A program made the position numbers and the translations under genes. Positions 35,374-43,067 of a stretch of 64,000 nt of DNA are shown here, piece after piece; within the stretch, counting starts at the first letter, position 1; each line of letters starts with the position of its first letter. Under the pieces are notes generated by a model. The model did no database searches. It was not told the origin of the DNA and saw nothing but the letters and a program-made list of their open reading frames with translations. This DNA comes from Miniphocaeibacter sp012841535 (GTDB taxonomy: Bacteria > Bacillota > Clostridia > Tissierellales > Peptoniphilaceae): the NCBI RefSeq assembly GCF_049274025.1, contig NZ_JBASRV010000054.1. One strand, 5' to 3'.

Positions 35374-36106
35374 CTTTTTTGAAATTTATGATGAATTAAT
35401 AGAAAACATCCCTTCTAATTTAATAATAAAGGATTATTTTATAGGCAGGCATTGGAGCTGGATAAAAACCAATGAAAATATCGGGTTAGGAATGACAATA
35501 AATATCGATTCTATGGCATATAGCTTTACCAAGTCCCTAATAGGAAAAGAATTAAAAGATGTAGCTAAATTAACTAAATCTTGGAATTTTAGAGAAAGCT
35601 CCTTAGGCTTAGCAGCAATAAATGCATATTATAATACTTTTAGTAAAGCAGAAGAAAACAAAGTGGATTTTAGTAACAAAGATGCCTTTGATGTATACAG
35701 GGAAATAGTAGTAGGAAAGAAGGTTTCTGTAATAGGACATTTTCCTTTTTTAGAAAAACAAATAAAAGATATTTGTGATTTATATATAATTGAAAGAAAT
35801 CCAAGAAAAGGGGACTATCCTGACTCAGCATGTGAATATCTACTTCCTAAATCTGATTATATATTCATAACCTCTTCAACAATTGTAAATAAAACATTTC
35901 CAAGATTACTAGAACTTAGTAAAGATAAAAAAACAATAATGGTTGGACCAAGTACACCAATAACACCAATATTATTTAAGTATGGAGTAAGTGATTTGTC
36001 GGGATTTATAGTTAAGAATAAACAAGGAGTAATAGATACTATAAATTCAGGACGTCATAGGGAATTTTTTAAATATGGAAATATGGTTAGTCTAAAAAAG
36101 GAGTAA
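35360..36106 (+). CDS. DUF4213/DUF364 putative heavy-metal chelation protein
   Basis: A 248-residue protein. The N-terminal part (about 1-85; YFIGRHWSWIKTNENIGLGMT) fits DUF4213 and the C-terminal part (KKVSVIGHFPFL..., YIFITSSTIVNKTFPRLLEL, MVGPSTPITPILF) fits the DUF364 Rossmann-like domain. A structural study of this family proposed heavy-metal chelation; no enzyme activity is established. GGAG at 35347-35350 precedes the ATG at 35360, which overlaps the FmdE gene by 14 bases. Confidence 0.82.
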   Translation: MRKNNFFEIYDELIENIPSNLIIKDYFIGRHWSWIKTNENIGLGMTINIDSMAYSFTKSLIGKELKDVAKLTKSWNFRESSLGLAAINAYYNTFSKAEENKVDFSNKDAFDVYREIVVGKKVSVIGHFPFLEKQIKDICDLYIIERNPRKGDYPDSACEYLLPKSDYIFITSSTIVNKTFPRLLELSKDKKTIMVGPSTPITPILFKYGVSDLSGFIVKNKQGVIDTINSGRHREFFKYGNMVSLKKE

Positions 36107-36109
36107 AAT

Positions 36110-37261
36110 ATGAAGAATTTTAGAAAAAGATTATCCATAGTAGCCTTATTATTAGTAGCTATTTTTACAATAACAGCATGTAATAACAATAATGCAGGTA
36201 AGCCAACTAGTGGAAAAAAAGAAACAGCTGAGACGCAAATAGTAGAAGAGAGAAAGGAAGTTGACAAGTTCTATTCTTTTGAATTTGGTGAAAATGGTAA
36301 GGTAATAGACTCAATAGGAAGAGAAGTACAATTACCGGAAAAAATCACTAAAATTGCCGTAGCCGGAAATCCTGCTCAAATGATGATGTTTACTATAGCA
36401 CCAGATATGTTAGTAGGATGGGGAAGTGAACCGTCAGAAAGTCTGAAGAAATACTTGCCTGATGATTTAGTAAACCTACCTGTAATAGGAACATTTTATG
36501 GTAAAAATGCAAGTATGAACTATGAGGAAATGATAAAAGCTAGTCCAGATGTAATAATAGATGTTGGAGAAGTTAAAGAATCCATGAAAGAAGATTTAGA
36601 TGGACTACAAGAACAAACGAATATTCCAGTAATATTTGTAGAGTGTATGCTAGAAAATACAGCAGATGCTTATAGGACCTTAGGGAAATTATTAGACAAA
36701 GAAGAAAGTACCAATAGGCAAGCAGAATACATAGAAAAAACATTAGAAGATGTAAAGGAAAAAAGAGAAACTATTAAGGATAAAATTACTGTCTACTATG
36801 GTCGAGGGGATTCAGGTTTACAAACTAATTCAGAAGGTAGTATTCATGCAGAAGTAATTAATTTTATTGGAGCAGAAAATGTATATAAAGAGGAATCTAA
36901 AAACAGTCAAAGTTGGGAAGAAGTTTCAATGGAACAAGTTACCCTTTGGAATCCTAATATAATAATGTTCTTAAATGATAGCATCTATGATACAGTTGGA
37001 GATGATCCTGTTTGGAAGGATTTACAGGCCATAAAGGATAATAAATATTATGAAGCTCCCGGTGAACCATATGATTGGCTAGGCTCACCACCAAATGCCA
37101 ATAGAATAATAGGTATAAAATGGTTAGGGAATTTAGTTTATCCGGATATTTATAAGTATGATATGGTAAAAGAAACAAAAGAATTTTATAAATTATTTTA
37201 TCATTCAGACTTAACAGATAATCAAGTAAAAGAACTTTTAGCAAAATCAACATTTAAATAA
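36110..37261 (+). CDS. Metal/chelate-binding lipoprotein of ABC importer (operon 1)
   Basis: A 383-residue lipoprotein: signal peptide of about 24 residues ending at a lipobox Cys (TITAC), a spacer rich in Asn/Lys, then a type III periplasmic-binding fold (VIDSIGREVQLPEKITKIAV at the start of the mature domain, IKASPDVIIDVGEV in the middle, two lobes linked by a long helix). This is the FecB/BtuF/FhuD class. AAGGAGT precedes the ATG. It completes operon 1. Confidence 0.9.
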   Translation: MKNFRKRLSIVALLLVAIFTITACNNNNAGKPTSGKKETAETQIVEERKEVDKFYSFEFGENGKVIDSIGREVQLPEKITKIAVAGNPAQMMMFTIAPDMLVGWGSEPSESLKKYLPDDLVNLPVIGTFYGKNASMNYEEMIKASPDVIIDVGEVKESMKEDLDGLQEQTNIPVIFVECMLENTADAYRTLGKLLDKEESTNRQAEYIEKTLEDVKEKRETIKDKITVYYGRGDSGLQTNSEGSIHAEVINFIGAENVYKEESKNSQSWEEVSMEQVTLWNPNIIMFLNDSIYDTVGDDPVWKDLQAIKDNKYYEAPGEPYDWLGSPPNANRIIGIKWLGNLVYPDIYKYDMVKETKEFYKLFYHSDLTDNQVKELLAKSTFK

Positions 37262-37266
37262 AAGCA

Positions 37267-37322
37267 AAAAAGAAGCTATTTCCCATAAAATCTTATAGGC
37301 TCTATGGGAAATAGCTTCTTTT
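37267..37322. terminator. Long terminator of metal ABC operon 1
   Basis: A 20-base perfect inverted repeat (AAAAGAAGCTATTTCCCATA with its complement at 37303-37322) around a 16-base loop. It works for operon 1 and probably for the converging gene at 37330. Confidence 0.88.
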
Positions 37323-37329
37323 AAATTTA

Positions 37330-38007
37330 TTATAAGGAATTCTTTTGAATGAAGTTCATTAGATTTTTCTTAGTTTCTATAGTCTGAACTACTATTTTAA
37401 AATCTCTATTTTCCTTGTCATTAGAATCATTTGTACCATAGAGATATAAATCATTTCCTTTTTCTTCAATATAATTAATATTAGAATATTTAAAAATATA
37501 TGTTTCTATAATAAAACCATCTTCAAAAACTCCTAAATTTACTGTATAAAGATCAACTCCACCAAAACCATCTCGTACTAGATATATATTTGTATTATTT
37601 CTAGTATAGGTTTCTACCATTGCTCCTAAAAAAGTTCCAAGGCCAAGTATCATGGAAGGAATTAAGGGAATTAATATATACATTGGATACATATGTAGTA
37701 AATCTATTAAATCACTTTCAAAATATGTAACAATAGGTAGGAAAACTATTAAGAAAATAGCTGATAAAAAATGGAATACATTTTTTTTAGAATATATTTT
37801 TAAAATTTTTAAATGTTTTGATTTATTGTAGAATTTTATCATTCTTATAATATCATTAATGCAGGTTATCATTATAATCCATGAGAATGGAAGAATAAGT
37901 ATCTTGTCTAAGGTAAATCCTTTTATAGCTATGCTTAAAACTGAAATAAGGACTAGAAACACGGCTACAGTTAAATTTAATAATTTGTTGTTAAAATATT
38001 TTTTCAT
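37330..38007 (-). CDS. Membrane protein of unknown function
   Basis: A 225-residue protein with a basic N-terminus and about four membrane segments (residues 9-30, 34-52, 75-95 and 104-130), then a soluble C-terminal half of alternating beta-type residues. I recognise no family; the layout recalls PH-domain-like membrane proteins. AGGAGG precedes the ATG at 38007. Its upstream region contains a 36-base sequence identical in most positions to the end of the ISL3-type element found elsewhere in the window, and that end may supply its promoter. Confidence 0.65.
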   Translation of the reverse strand: MKKYFNNKLLNLTVAVFLVLISVLSIAIKGFTLDKILILPFSWIIMITCINDIIRMIKFYNKSKHLKILKIYSKKNVFHFLSAIFLIVFLPIVTYFESDLIDLLHMYPMYILIPLIPSMILGLGTFLGAMVETYTRNNTNIYLVRDGFGGVDLYTVNLGVFEDGFIIETYIFKYSNINYIEEKGNDLYLYGTNDSNDKENRDFKIVVQTIETKKNLMNFIQKNSL

Positions 38008-38020
38008 CCTAACCTCCTGT

Positions 38021-38056
38021 ATTTTATTATATACCAATACTATTTAACAAAGAGCC
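38021..38056. mobile_element. Solo ISL3-type terminal sequence
   Basis: This 36-base stretch ending in AAAGAGCC matches 42872-42907 and, inverted, 63877-63912 at all but about five positions. No transposase sequence is attached, so it is either a solo end left by deletion or a captured IS end. Confidence 0.7.
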
Positions 38057-38086
38057 AAAGTTTTAAATTATATTTCGATATTTCAA

Positions 38087-38118
38087 AACCCCCAAATCCT
38101 TATTCGGATTTAGGGGTT
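38087..38118 (-). terminator. Terminator of the lar operon
   Basis: Thirteen-base arms around a six-base loop; the single non-Watson-Crick position is G-T on the minus-strand RNA (and would be C-A on the plus strand), so it is built for the minus strand. TTTT follows. Confidence 0.8.
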
Positions 38119-38174
38119 AAGATAATTTTTATCTGTCTTTTTTTATTAATAATCCTTAAAAAGTAAGAATTGTT

Positions 38175-39461
38175 TTAAAGATATTTTTTATATAATTCCA
38201 TTCTAACCTCATTTAAGGATAGATTTTGCTCTTTAGCAATTTTTACAAGGTCCTCATATTCGAATTTAGTTTTTACAATATCGTGTCCAAAGGATTTTTT
38301 TACATTTACCTCACCGTAAATGGTATTTAAAACCATATTTGTCCTATTCATAGTGTATCTTTCAGTAATATATCTTCTAACTCCTAATGTAGAGGTATGT
38401 TTTAAAATTATTTTTAACAAATTTTTTTCATCTTCTGGTTTACAATTACATACCAATAAATTGCCAGGACGATTTTTTTTCATTTGAATAGGCACTATGA
38501 AAACATCAACAGCGTTGTTTTTAAATAGTAATTCCATGGTATATCCTATATCCTCTCCAGTGATATCGTCTAGGGTACAGACGAGCTCTATTATTTTTTC
38601 ATCGCTATCTTTGGTTTCTCCTAAAAATGATCTGATACAATTAGCTTGTGGAAAATCCTTTTGCCCCATTCCATAACCTATTTCTAAAATGGACATTAGA
38701 GGTTGTGTAGAGAATTCATCTGCAAAATATTTTAATAGGGCTGCTCCTGTAGGTGTACATAATTCCCCCTCGATATTTCCGCAATAAGTTGGAACACTTT
38801 TTAATATGTATGCTGTTGCAGGTGCAGGAACGGGTAGTATTCCATGTTGACATCTAACTTGACCATAGCCTAAATTAATAGGTGAAACTACTATTTTATC
38901 AGGATTGATTTCGTCTAAAAGCATACATACTCCTAGAATATCTGCAACGGCGTCCATGGTTCCAACTTCATGGAAATGAACTTGTTCAACTGGCTTGCCA
39001 TGGGATTTAGATTCTGCCTCAGCAATCAATTGATAAACACTTAGGGCGTCGTTTTTTATATTGTCAGGTATGGAAAGAGAAGTGATTATTTCTTCTATAT
39101 CCTTCATCCCATTATGATTATGACCATGTTCATGACTATGACCGTGTTCGTGATTATGACCGTGTTCATGACTATGGCCATGTTCATGGCTATGACCGTG
39201 TTCATGACTATGACCATGTTCAATAGGGTTTTTAGAGAGTATATCCTCTGTTATTTCTTCAACACCATTTATGGAAACAGATATTTTCGTTCCAGTAATG
39301 CTACATTTTTCACTTTTTTCATAAGTGATTTTAACACCGGGAATTCCTAAATTATTTATTTTATCGATAAAATCATTTTTTTGCGGAATAAGCTCTAATA
39401 AAGATGCCATTAACATATCTCCAGCAGCACCCATACTACATTCTAAATAAAGTATTTTCAT
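38175..39461 (-). CDS. larC: Nickel insertion protein of nickel-pincer cofactor synthesis
   Basis: A 428-residue protein of the LarC family (DUF111), starting MKILYLECSMGAAGDMLMASLLEL and containing VEQVHFHEVGTMDAVADI and the ELVCTLDDITGEDIGYTMEL region. LarC is a CTP-dependent nickel insertase for the nickel-pincer nucleotide. Residues 81-116 are six repeats of EH-G-H-(S/N)-H with 18 histidines, a nickel-storage type insert. In some lactobacilli LarC is made by frameshifting of two frames; here it is one open frame. Its start overlaps larB (ATGA). Confidence 0.93.
   Translation of the reverse strand: MKILYLECSMGAAGDMLMASLLELIPQKNDFIDKINNLGIPGVKITYEKSEKCSITGTKISVSINGVEEITEDILSKNPIEHGHSHEHGHSHEHGHSHEHGHNHEHGHSHEHGHNHNGMKDIEEIITSLSIPDNIKNDALSVYQLIAEAESKSHGKPVEQVHFHEVGTMDAVADILGVCMLLDEINPDKIVVSPINLGYGQVRCQHGILPVPAPATAYILKSVPTYCGNIEGELCTPTGAALLKYFADEFSTQPLMSILEIGYGMGQKDFPQANCIRSFLGETKDSDEKIIELVCTLDDITGEDIGYTMELLFKNNAVDVFIVPIQMKKNRPGNLLVCNCKPEDEKNLLKIILKHTSTLGVRRYITERYTMNRTNMVLNTIYGEVNVKKSFGHDIVKTKFEYEDLVKIAKEQNLSLNEVRMELYKKYL
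39114..39221 (-). repeat. Six 18-bp tandem repeats encoding a His-rich segment of LarC
   Basis: Six in-frame units of 18 bases, each coding EHGHSH or EHGHNH. Units differ only at a few synonymous or Ser/Asn positions, so the array can expand or shrink without a frameshift. Confidence 0.9.
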
Positions 39462-40216
39462 TTTACACTCTCCATTTTATTGATTCTACTTGCTATGAAA
39501 CCGGCACCGAATCCATTGTCTATGTTTACTACGGAAACCCCTGAAGCACAGGAGTTCAACATTGCTAAAAGCGTTGTTACACCTCTTAGATTGCTTCCGT
39601 AACCCACACTAGTAGGAACAGCAATAATAGGACAACTTACTAATCCACCGATGACGCTGGGAAGAGCTCCCTCCATTCCGGCTATTGCAATTATTACCCT
39701 AGCAGAATTAAGGGATGGCAAATGTGCTAGTAATCTATGTAATCCTGCAACGCCTACATCGTATAGTCGAGTTACATTATTTCCGAGAACCTCAGCAGTC
39801 AATGCTGCTTCTTCGCTTACAGACATATCGCTTGTACCAGCGGAAGCAATTACAATATTCCCTTTTTTATCCCGTTCCTCCTCATAATTCACTATTCCAA
39901 ATTTAGCCATGGAAGAGTATGTTAAATTATATTTCTTCTTTAAAATATTGGCGTATTCTTCATTTAATCTAGTGATTATAATGTTTTTATAATTGTTTTC
40001 CAACATGCTCTTAACAATTCCATCAATTTGCTCAATACTTTTGCCGGCACCGTAAATAACTTCTTGAACGCCTTGTCTCATTTTTCTTTCGTTGTCAATT
40101 TTGGCATAACCTAAATCGGTAAAGGGGTTTGTTCTTATAGACTCCAATACCTCCTCTGGAGTTCTGCCTCCATTTTGAACTTCTTTTAATAAATTCATCA
40201 ATTTTAAATCATTCAT
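39458..40216 (-). CDS. larB: Nickel-pincer cofactor biosynthesis carboxylase/hydrolase
   Basis: A 252-residue protein of the LarB family, related to PurE. It carboxylates and hydrolyses nicotinic acid adenine dinucleotide in the first step of nickel-pincer synthesis. Typical features are the N-terminal GGRTPEEVLESI, VIYGAGKS, VIASAGTSDMSVSEEA and the PurE-like GMEGALPSVIGGLV and VPTSVGYG near the C-terminus. It lies nine bases after larE and overlaps larC, so the three are one operon. Confidence 0.93.
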   Translation of the reverse strand: MNDLKLMNLLKEVQNGGRTPEEVLESIRTNPFTDLGYAKIDNERKMRQGVQEVIYGAGKSIEQIDGIVKSMLENNYKNIIITRLNEEYANILKKKYNLTYSSMAKFGIVNYEEERDKKGNIVIASAGTSDMSVSEEAALTAEVLGNNVTRLYDVGVAGLHRLLAHLPSLNSARVIIAIAGMEGALPSVIGGLVSCPIIAVPTSVGYGSNLRGVTTLLAMLNSCASGVSVVNIDNGFGAGFIASRINKMESVK

Positions 40217-40224
40217 ATTATCAC

Positions 40225-41001
40225 CTAGTCTCTTGTTTTTAAATCCAAATTGGTAGATTTAAATATATTTGAGAAATTATCCAATATTCTTTTTCTGTTT
40301 TTTATCAATTTAAATATTTGATCTTCCTTTAATTGAATTTTGGCCTCTCCATTTAGTACCCTTACACGAAAATCATCGAAGCCAAGGTCGAATAAGAAGT
40401 TTTCAGCCTTTTCCACCTTGATAAGAAGACTTTTTTCTATTTTTGTATCCGTAGTAATTCTAGTTGCCAAACAGGAATAAGCGGGTTTGTTCCAACTTGG
40501 TAAATTAGCTTTTTTAGAATAATATCTAATTAAATCCTTAGTTAAATTTCCTATCCGTAAAGGGGAGATAATATTTAATTCCTTACCAGCAGTCATACCT
40601 GGACGATCCGATTCCATATCGCTGGCATTGTTTCCATCTAGAAGAATTTCGTATCCATCCATATTGGCTTCCTCCAATATTTTAGATAGAATGTTTCTTT
40701 TACAGTGGTAACATCTTTTTTTTGAATTGGAATATACCTCTTTAAACTTTAATATATCTAGAGGAATTATCCTTAAATCAAATCCCAATTGTTTCGCATA
40801 TTCAATGGCATCCTTTAATTCGAATTCAGGTTGAAAATCTGATTTTATGTAGTAGGGTTTAATATCGACACCACAATTTTTTGCAGCATAGAGTAAATAA
40901 TTTGAATCCACTCCTCCGGAATAAGCTAAGGCGGCTTTGGGAATTTCCTTTAAAATATCAAAAAGTTCTTTAGGAATAGTTTTATAATTATCATTTTTCA
41001 T
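40225..41001 (-). CDS. larE: Sacrificial sulfur transferase of nickel-pincer synthesis
   Basis: A 258-residue ATP-dependent PP-loop enzyme: ALAYSGGVDSNYLLYAA is the SGGxDS ATP loop, and the later RCYHCK segment contains cysteines in the place of the sulfur-donor Cys. The C-terminal SCLATRITTDTKI is also typical. LarE thiolates the pincer precursor, in many species by sacrificing its own cysteine. AAGGAGA precedes the ATG. It is the first gene of the lar operon, directly behind the structured leader. No larA (lactate racemase) is in the window. Confidence 0.93.
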   Translation of the reverse strand: MKNDNYKTIPKELFDILKEIPKAALAYSGGVDSNYLLYAAKNCGVDIKPYYIKSDFQPEFELKDAIEYAKQLGFDLRIIPLDILKFKEVYSNSKKRCYHCKRNILSKILEEANMDGYEILLDGNNASDMESDRPGMTAGKELNIISPLRIGNLTKDLIRYYSKKANLPSWNKPAYSCLATRITTDTKIEKSLLIKVEKAENFLFDLGFDDFRVRVLNGEAKIQLKEDQIFKLIKNRKRILDNFSNIFKSTNLDLKTRD

Positions 41002-41427
41002 AATATTCTCCTTGTATGATGAACTGGTGTGTAAACTTAAATAAAAAAGAGCACAAAAAAAGAAGGTATCTGTTGTAAACAGGCCTTCTGACCGTCTATG
41101 TAGCTTCGTGCTGCACGATAATTATATGTAGATAAGTATTATTGCTTAGTGCAAATTCTTTATTAAATAATAACAAATGTAGGAAATAAAGTCAAATGTT
41201 CATATAGCTAAATTTGTTGGTTCTAGAGCATATTTTTAAATATATGAAGGATTTTATAAACATCTTCAAAGTTAACTCTATAAATCACTTTATTCAATGT
41301 TTATTTCCATATTGAATTATTCTATATTAATTCATCATTCTATTTAATAATTTACCCATTTATCTATATGTTGATTTTAAATTGATAATTATAATATAAT
41401 GAATGTAAATTATTGGAGGTAGATTAT
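41002..41427. other. Non-coding region between larE and the DUF3842 gene
   Basis: Apart from the structured lar leader (41041-41117) and its promoter, this AT-rich region holds no open frame of note. The part from 41160 to 41427 must carry the promoter of the DUF3842 gene; an AATATAAT-like box lies near 41393-41400, without a convincing -35 box. Confidence 0.5.
41041..41117 (-). promoter_or_regulatory. Structured leader RNA with terminator, riboswitch-like, upstream of larE
   Basis: On the minus strand, AGCACGAA (41112-41105) can pair with TTTGTGCT (41057-41050), closing a domain that contains the hairpin AGAAGG/CCTTCT (41089-41084 with 41066-41061) and inner CTGTT/AACAG. The closing stem is followed by C and six T residues, so it is a terminator. 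The same 5-prime strand also forms a competing local hairpin (41117-41107). A TATAAT-like box (41126-41121) places the transcript start at about 41114, right at the structure. Two exclusive folds, one terminating, are typical of riboswitches; the ligand may be nickel or cobalt, which is inference. Confidence 0.6.
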
Positions 41428-41844
41428 ATGGATAGGAAAAAAATTGCCATTTTAGATGGACAGGGTGGAGGCTTTGGAAGAAGACTTGCAGAGAATTTAA
41501 TATTGGAAAAGGTGGATTCAGATTTAATTGTAGTGGGAACTAATGCGGTAGCAACCTCGAATATGATGAAAGCAGGTGTTAAACACGGAGCTACCGGTGA
41601 AAATGCATGGATATATAATTGTGAAAAGGTGGATATTATCATAGGTCCTATAGGGATACTGATAGAGAATTCAATGTATGGTGAAATTTCTCAACAAATG
41701 TCTTCAGCAGTTATGAATAGCAATGCAGAAAAGGTGATACTTCCAATTTCTAATGACCACATATACCTAGTAGGAGTTGGAGATAAAAAATTGTCAGAAT
41801 ATATTGAAGAGATGGTCGAATTGGTAATTCAAATAATAAATTAA
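41428..41844 (+). CDS. DUF3842 family protein
   Basis: A 138-residue protein starting MDRKKIAILDGQGGGFGRRL, with ELIVVGTNA-like VVGTNAVATSNMMKAG, then VDIIIGPIGI. This is the conserved clostridial DUF3842 family with a Rossmann-like glycine-rich N-terminus; its function is unknown. GGAGG lies seven bases before the ATG at 41428. It is divergent from the lar operon; whether it belongs to the metal region functionally is open. Confidence 0.8.
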   Translation: MDRKKIAILDGQGGGFGRRLAENLILEKVDSDLIVVGTNAVATSNMMKAGVKHGATGENAWIYNCEKVDIIIGPIGILIENSMYGEISQQMSSAVMNSNAEKVILPISNDHIYLVGVGDKKLSEYIEEMVELVIQIIN

Positions 41845-41986
41845 AAAGAAAGGTTATAAAGTGACCCAAAAAAGTTGGATTTTTCCAGAGCGGATTGAGC
41901 CTGTGAAAAAAGTCTGTAAAAACAGCACTCTATGATATGGTTATTTAAATGGGGAAAAGATGATTTAGTAAGGAGAGAAAAGAATA

Positions 41987-42422
41987 AGAAGTTTAATTGA
42001 AATGTATGATAGCGAATCTGTAGGAGATATTCAAGAAGCGTTGAAAGCTTTACTAGGAGGTACAGTTCAATATATGTTGGAAACAGAAAGGGAAAATCAT
42101 TTAGGATATGAACTCTATGAAAAACAGATGATAATAAAGCCTGAAATGGATATAAAACAAGAAAATCAAATCATCCTATGGAGAGTAAGAAATATCAGTA
42201 CTGGAGGATGTAGAATCTAGTTTTGAGTTACATATAGTAAAAAAACATCAGAAGGATACTTCTGAAATTTAGTAGAGGATAATATCTATGAATGCAAGAG
42301 GTTTATCAACTAGACAAATAAAAGAGCAGGTAGAGGAAATACATAATTTAAAGGCTACACTTGGTTTAAAAATAAGTGACGGTCTTGTTTTAGATATAAC
42401 AGATAAAATACTTCCGATATAA
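41987..42422 (+). pseudogene. IS256-family (Mutator) transposase remnant
   Basis: Segments of an IS256 transposase occur in order but in different frames: SVGDIQEALKALLGGTVQ and ETERENHLGYE (frame from 42002), an NGYKT/R piece one frame off, HIVKKHQKDTSEI at about 42230-42272, and then MNARGLSTRQIKEQVEEI with ISDGLVLDITDKI up to a TAA at 42420. At least two frameshifts, two stops and deletion of the catalytic DDE region make it non-functional. Confidence 0.8.
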
Positions 42423-42479
42423 TCCGCTTTGGTAAATGAATACACTTTCATAAGTGGAAAAGTGCATCTGATGTGGTAA

Positions 42480-42907
42480 ATGAAACTGTATCTGTTAATA
42501 ATACTTTACAGAAAACATATGAGGTTTATAAAATTCTTTTATCTGATATTAAATGTAAGAATTCTAAAGGATTATTTAGTTTTATATAAGGATACAGTAA
42601 GTGAGAAAATGAAGATAGCTATAAATACTTTATTAGAATATTTTATATGTGTAGAAAATTCATTAAATACCAATGTTACAAATGGTCATTTAGAAGTCAT
42701 TAATAATTTTATTAAAAGTATAAAAAAGAGTAGCTTTTGGTTATGTGCACCCCAAATGTTAGACATTTATGATAACATAAGTAAAAAACATAAGGGGTGT
42801 TTTTCTATGTCCAAAAACAATAAATAATTATCAGGCAGCTATATAACTGCCTGATATAAAAGTAGTTTGTTATTTTATTGTATACCAACACTATTTGTCA
42901 AAGAGCC
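42480..42907 (+). pseudogene. ISL3-family transposase C-terminal remnant with terminal inverted repeat
   Basis: The frame at about 42570-42827 encodes LLEYFICVENSL..., TNGHLEVINNFIKSIKKSSF, which matches the NG.LE..NN.IK..KR conserved C-terminal end of ISL3 transposases. A hairpin (TATCAGGCAG/CTGCCTGATA, 42829-42856) and the terminal sequence ending AAAGAGCC at 42907 follow. The same hairpin and terminal sequence occur inverted at 63877-63960. The N-terminal part is missing. Confidence 0.75.
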
Positions 42908-42998
42908 AAAAAATTTTAGCGAAATATTGATAATCTCCCAAAGCTTCTATATATTCTTTTAATATTTTTAGTTTAAATTCAAAACTATATTTTGCCAA
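42908..42998 (-). pseudogene. IS3-family orfA N-terminal remnant, cut by the ISL3 end
   Basis: Minus-strand reading from a TTG (42998-42996) gives AKYSFEFKLKILKEYIEALG then DYQYFAKIF, the helix-turn-helix start of IS3/IS150-type OrfA (usually MAKYS.EFK...V.EYL.G). It runs into GGCTCTTTG, the ISL3 terminal repeat, exactly at 42907. Confidence 0.65.
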
Positions 42999-43067
42999 TG
43001 AAAAATTGACCTCTTAATTGTTAGATTTTTGGTCTAAATTTTGGTCAGGTAGATTATCCTTTCTTTT

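Larger units (their letters stand above)
41862..43047. mobile_element. Nest of degraded insertion sequences (IS3-like host with IS256 and ISL3 remnants)
   Basis: TGACCCAAAA at 41862 and, inverted, TGACCAAAAT ending at 43047 resemble the two ends of an IS3-type element. An IS3 orfA remnant on the minus strand lies just inside the right end (42908-42998) and is cut by the ISL3 terminal repeat at 42907. An IS256 transposase remnant and an ISL3 transposase remnant fill the middle. None has an intact transposase. The reading as one nested unit is inference. Confidence 0.5.

Noticed and set aside
39114..39221. Short regular repeats considered as a CRISPR array
   Set aside because: Units are contiguous 18-base codon repeats without spacers and lie inside larC.
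39114..39350. Open frame on the plus strand with Met/Thr/Phe repeats
   Set aside because: It is the complement of the LarC histidine repeats; the minus-strand protein is a clear family member and the plus-strand frame has no ribosome binding site.
41987..42422. IS256 remnant as functional transposase
   Set aside because: Frameshifts, stops and loss of the catalytic region rule out activity.
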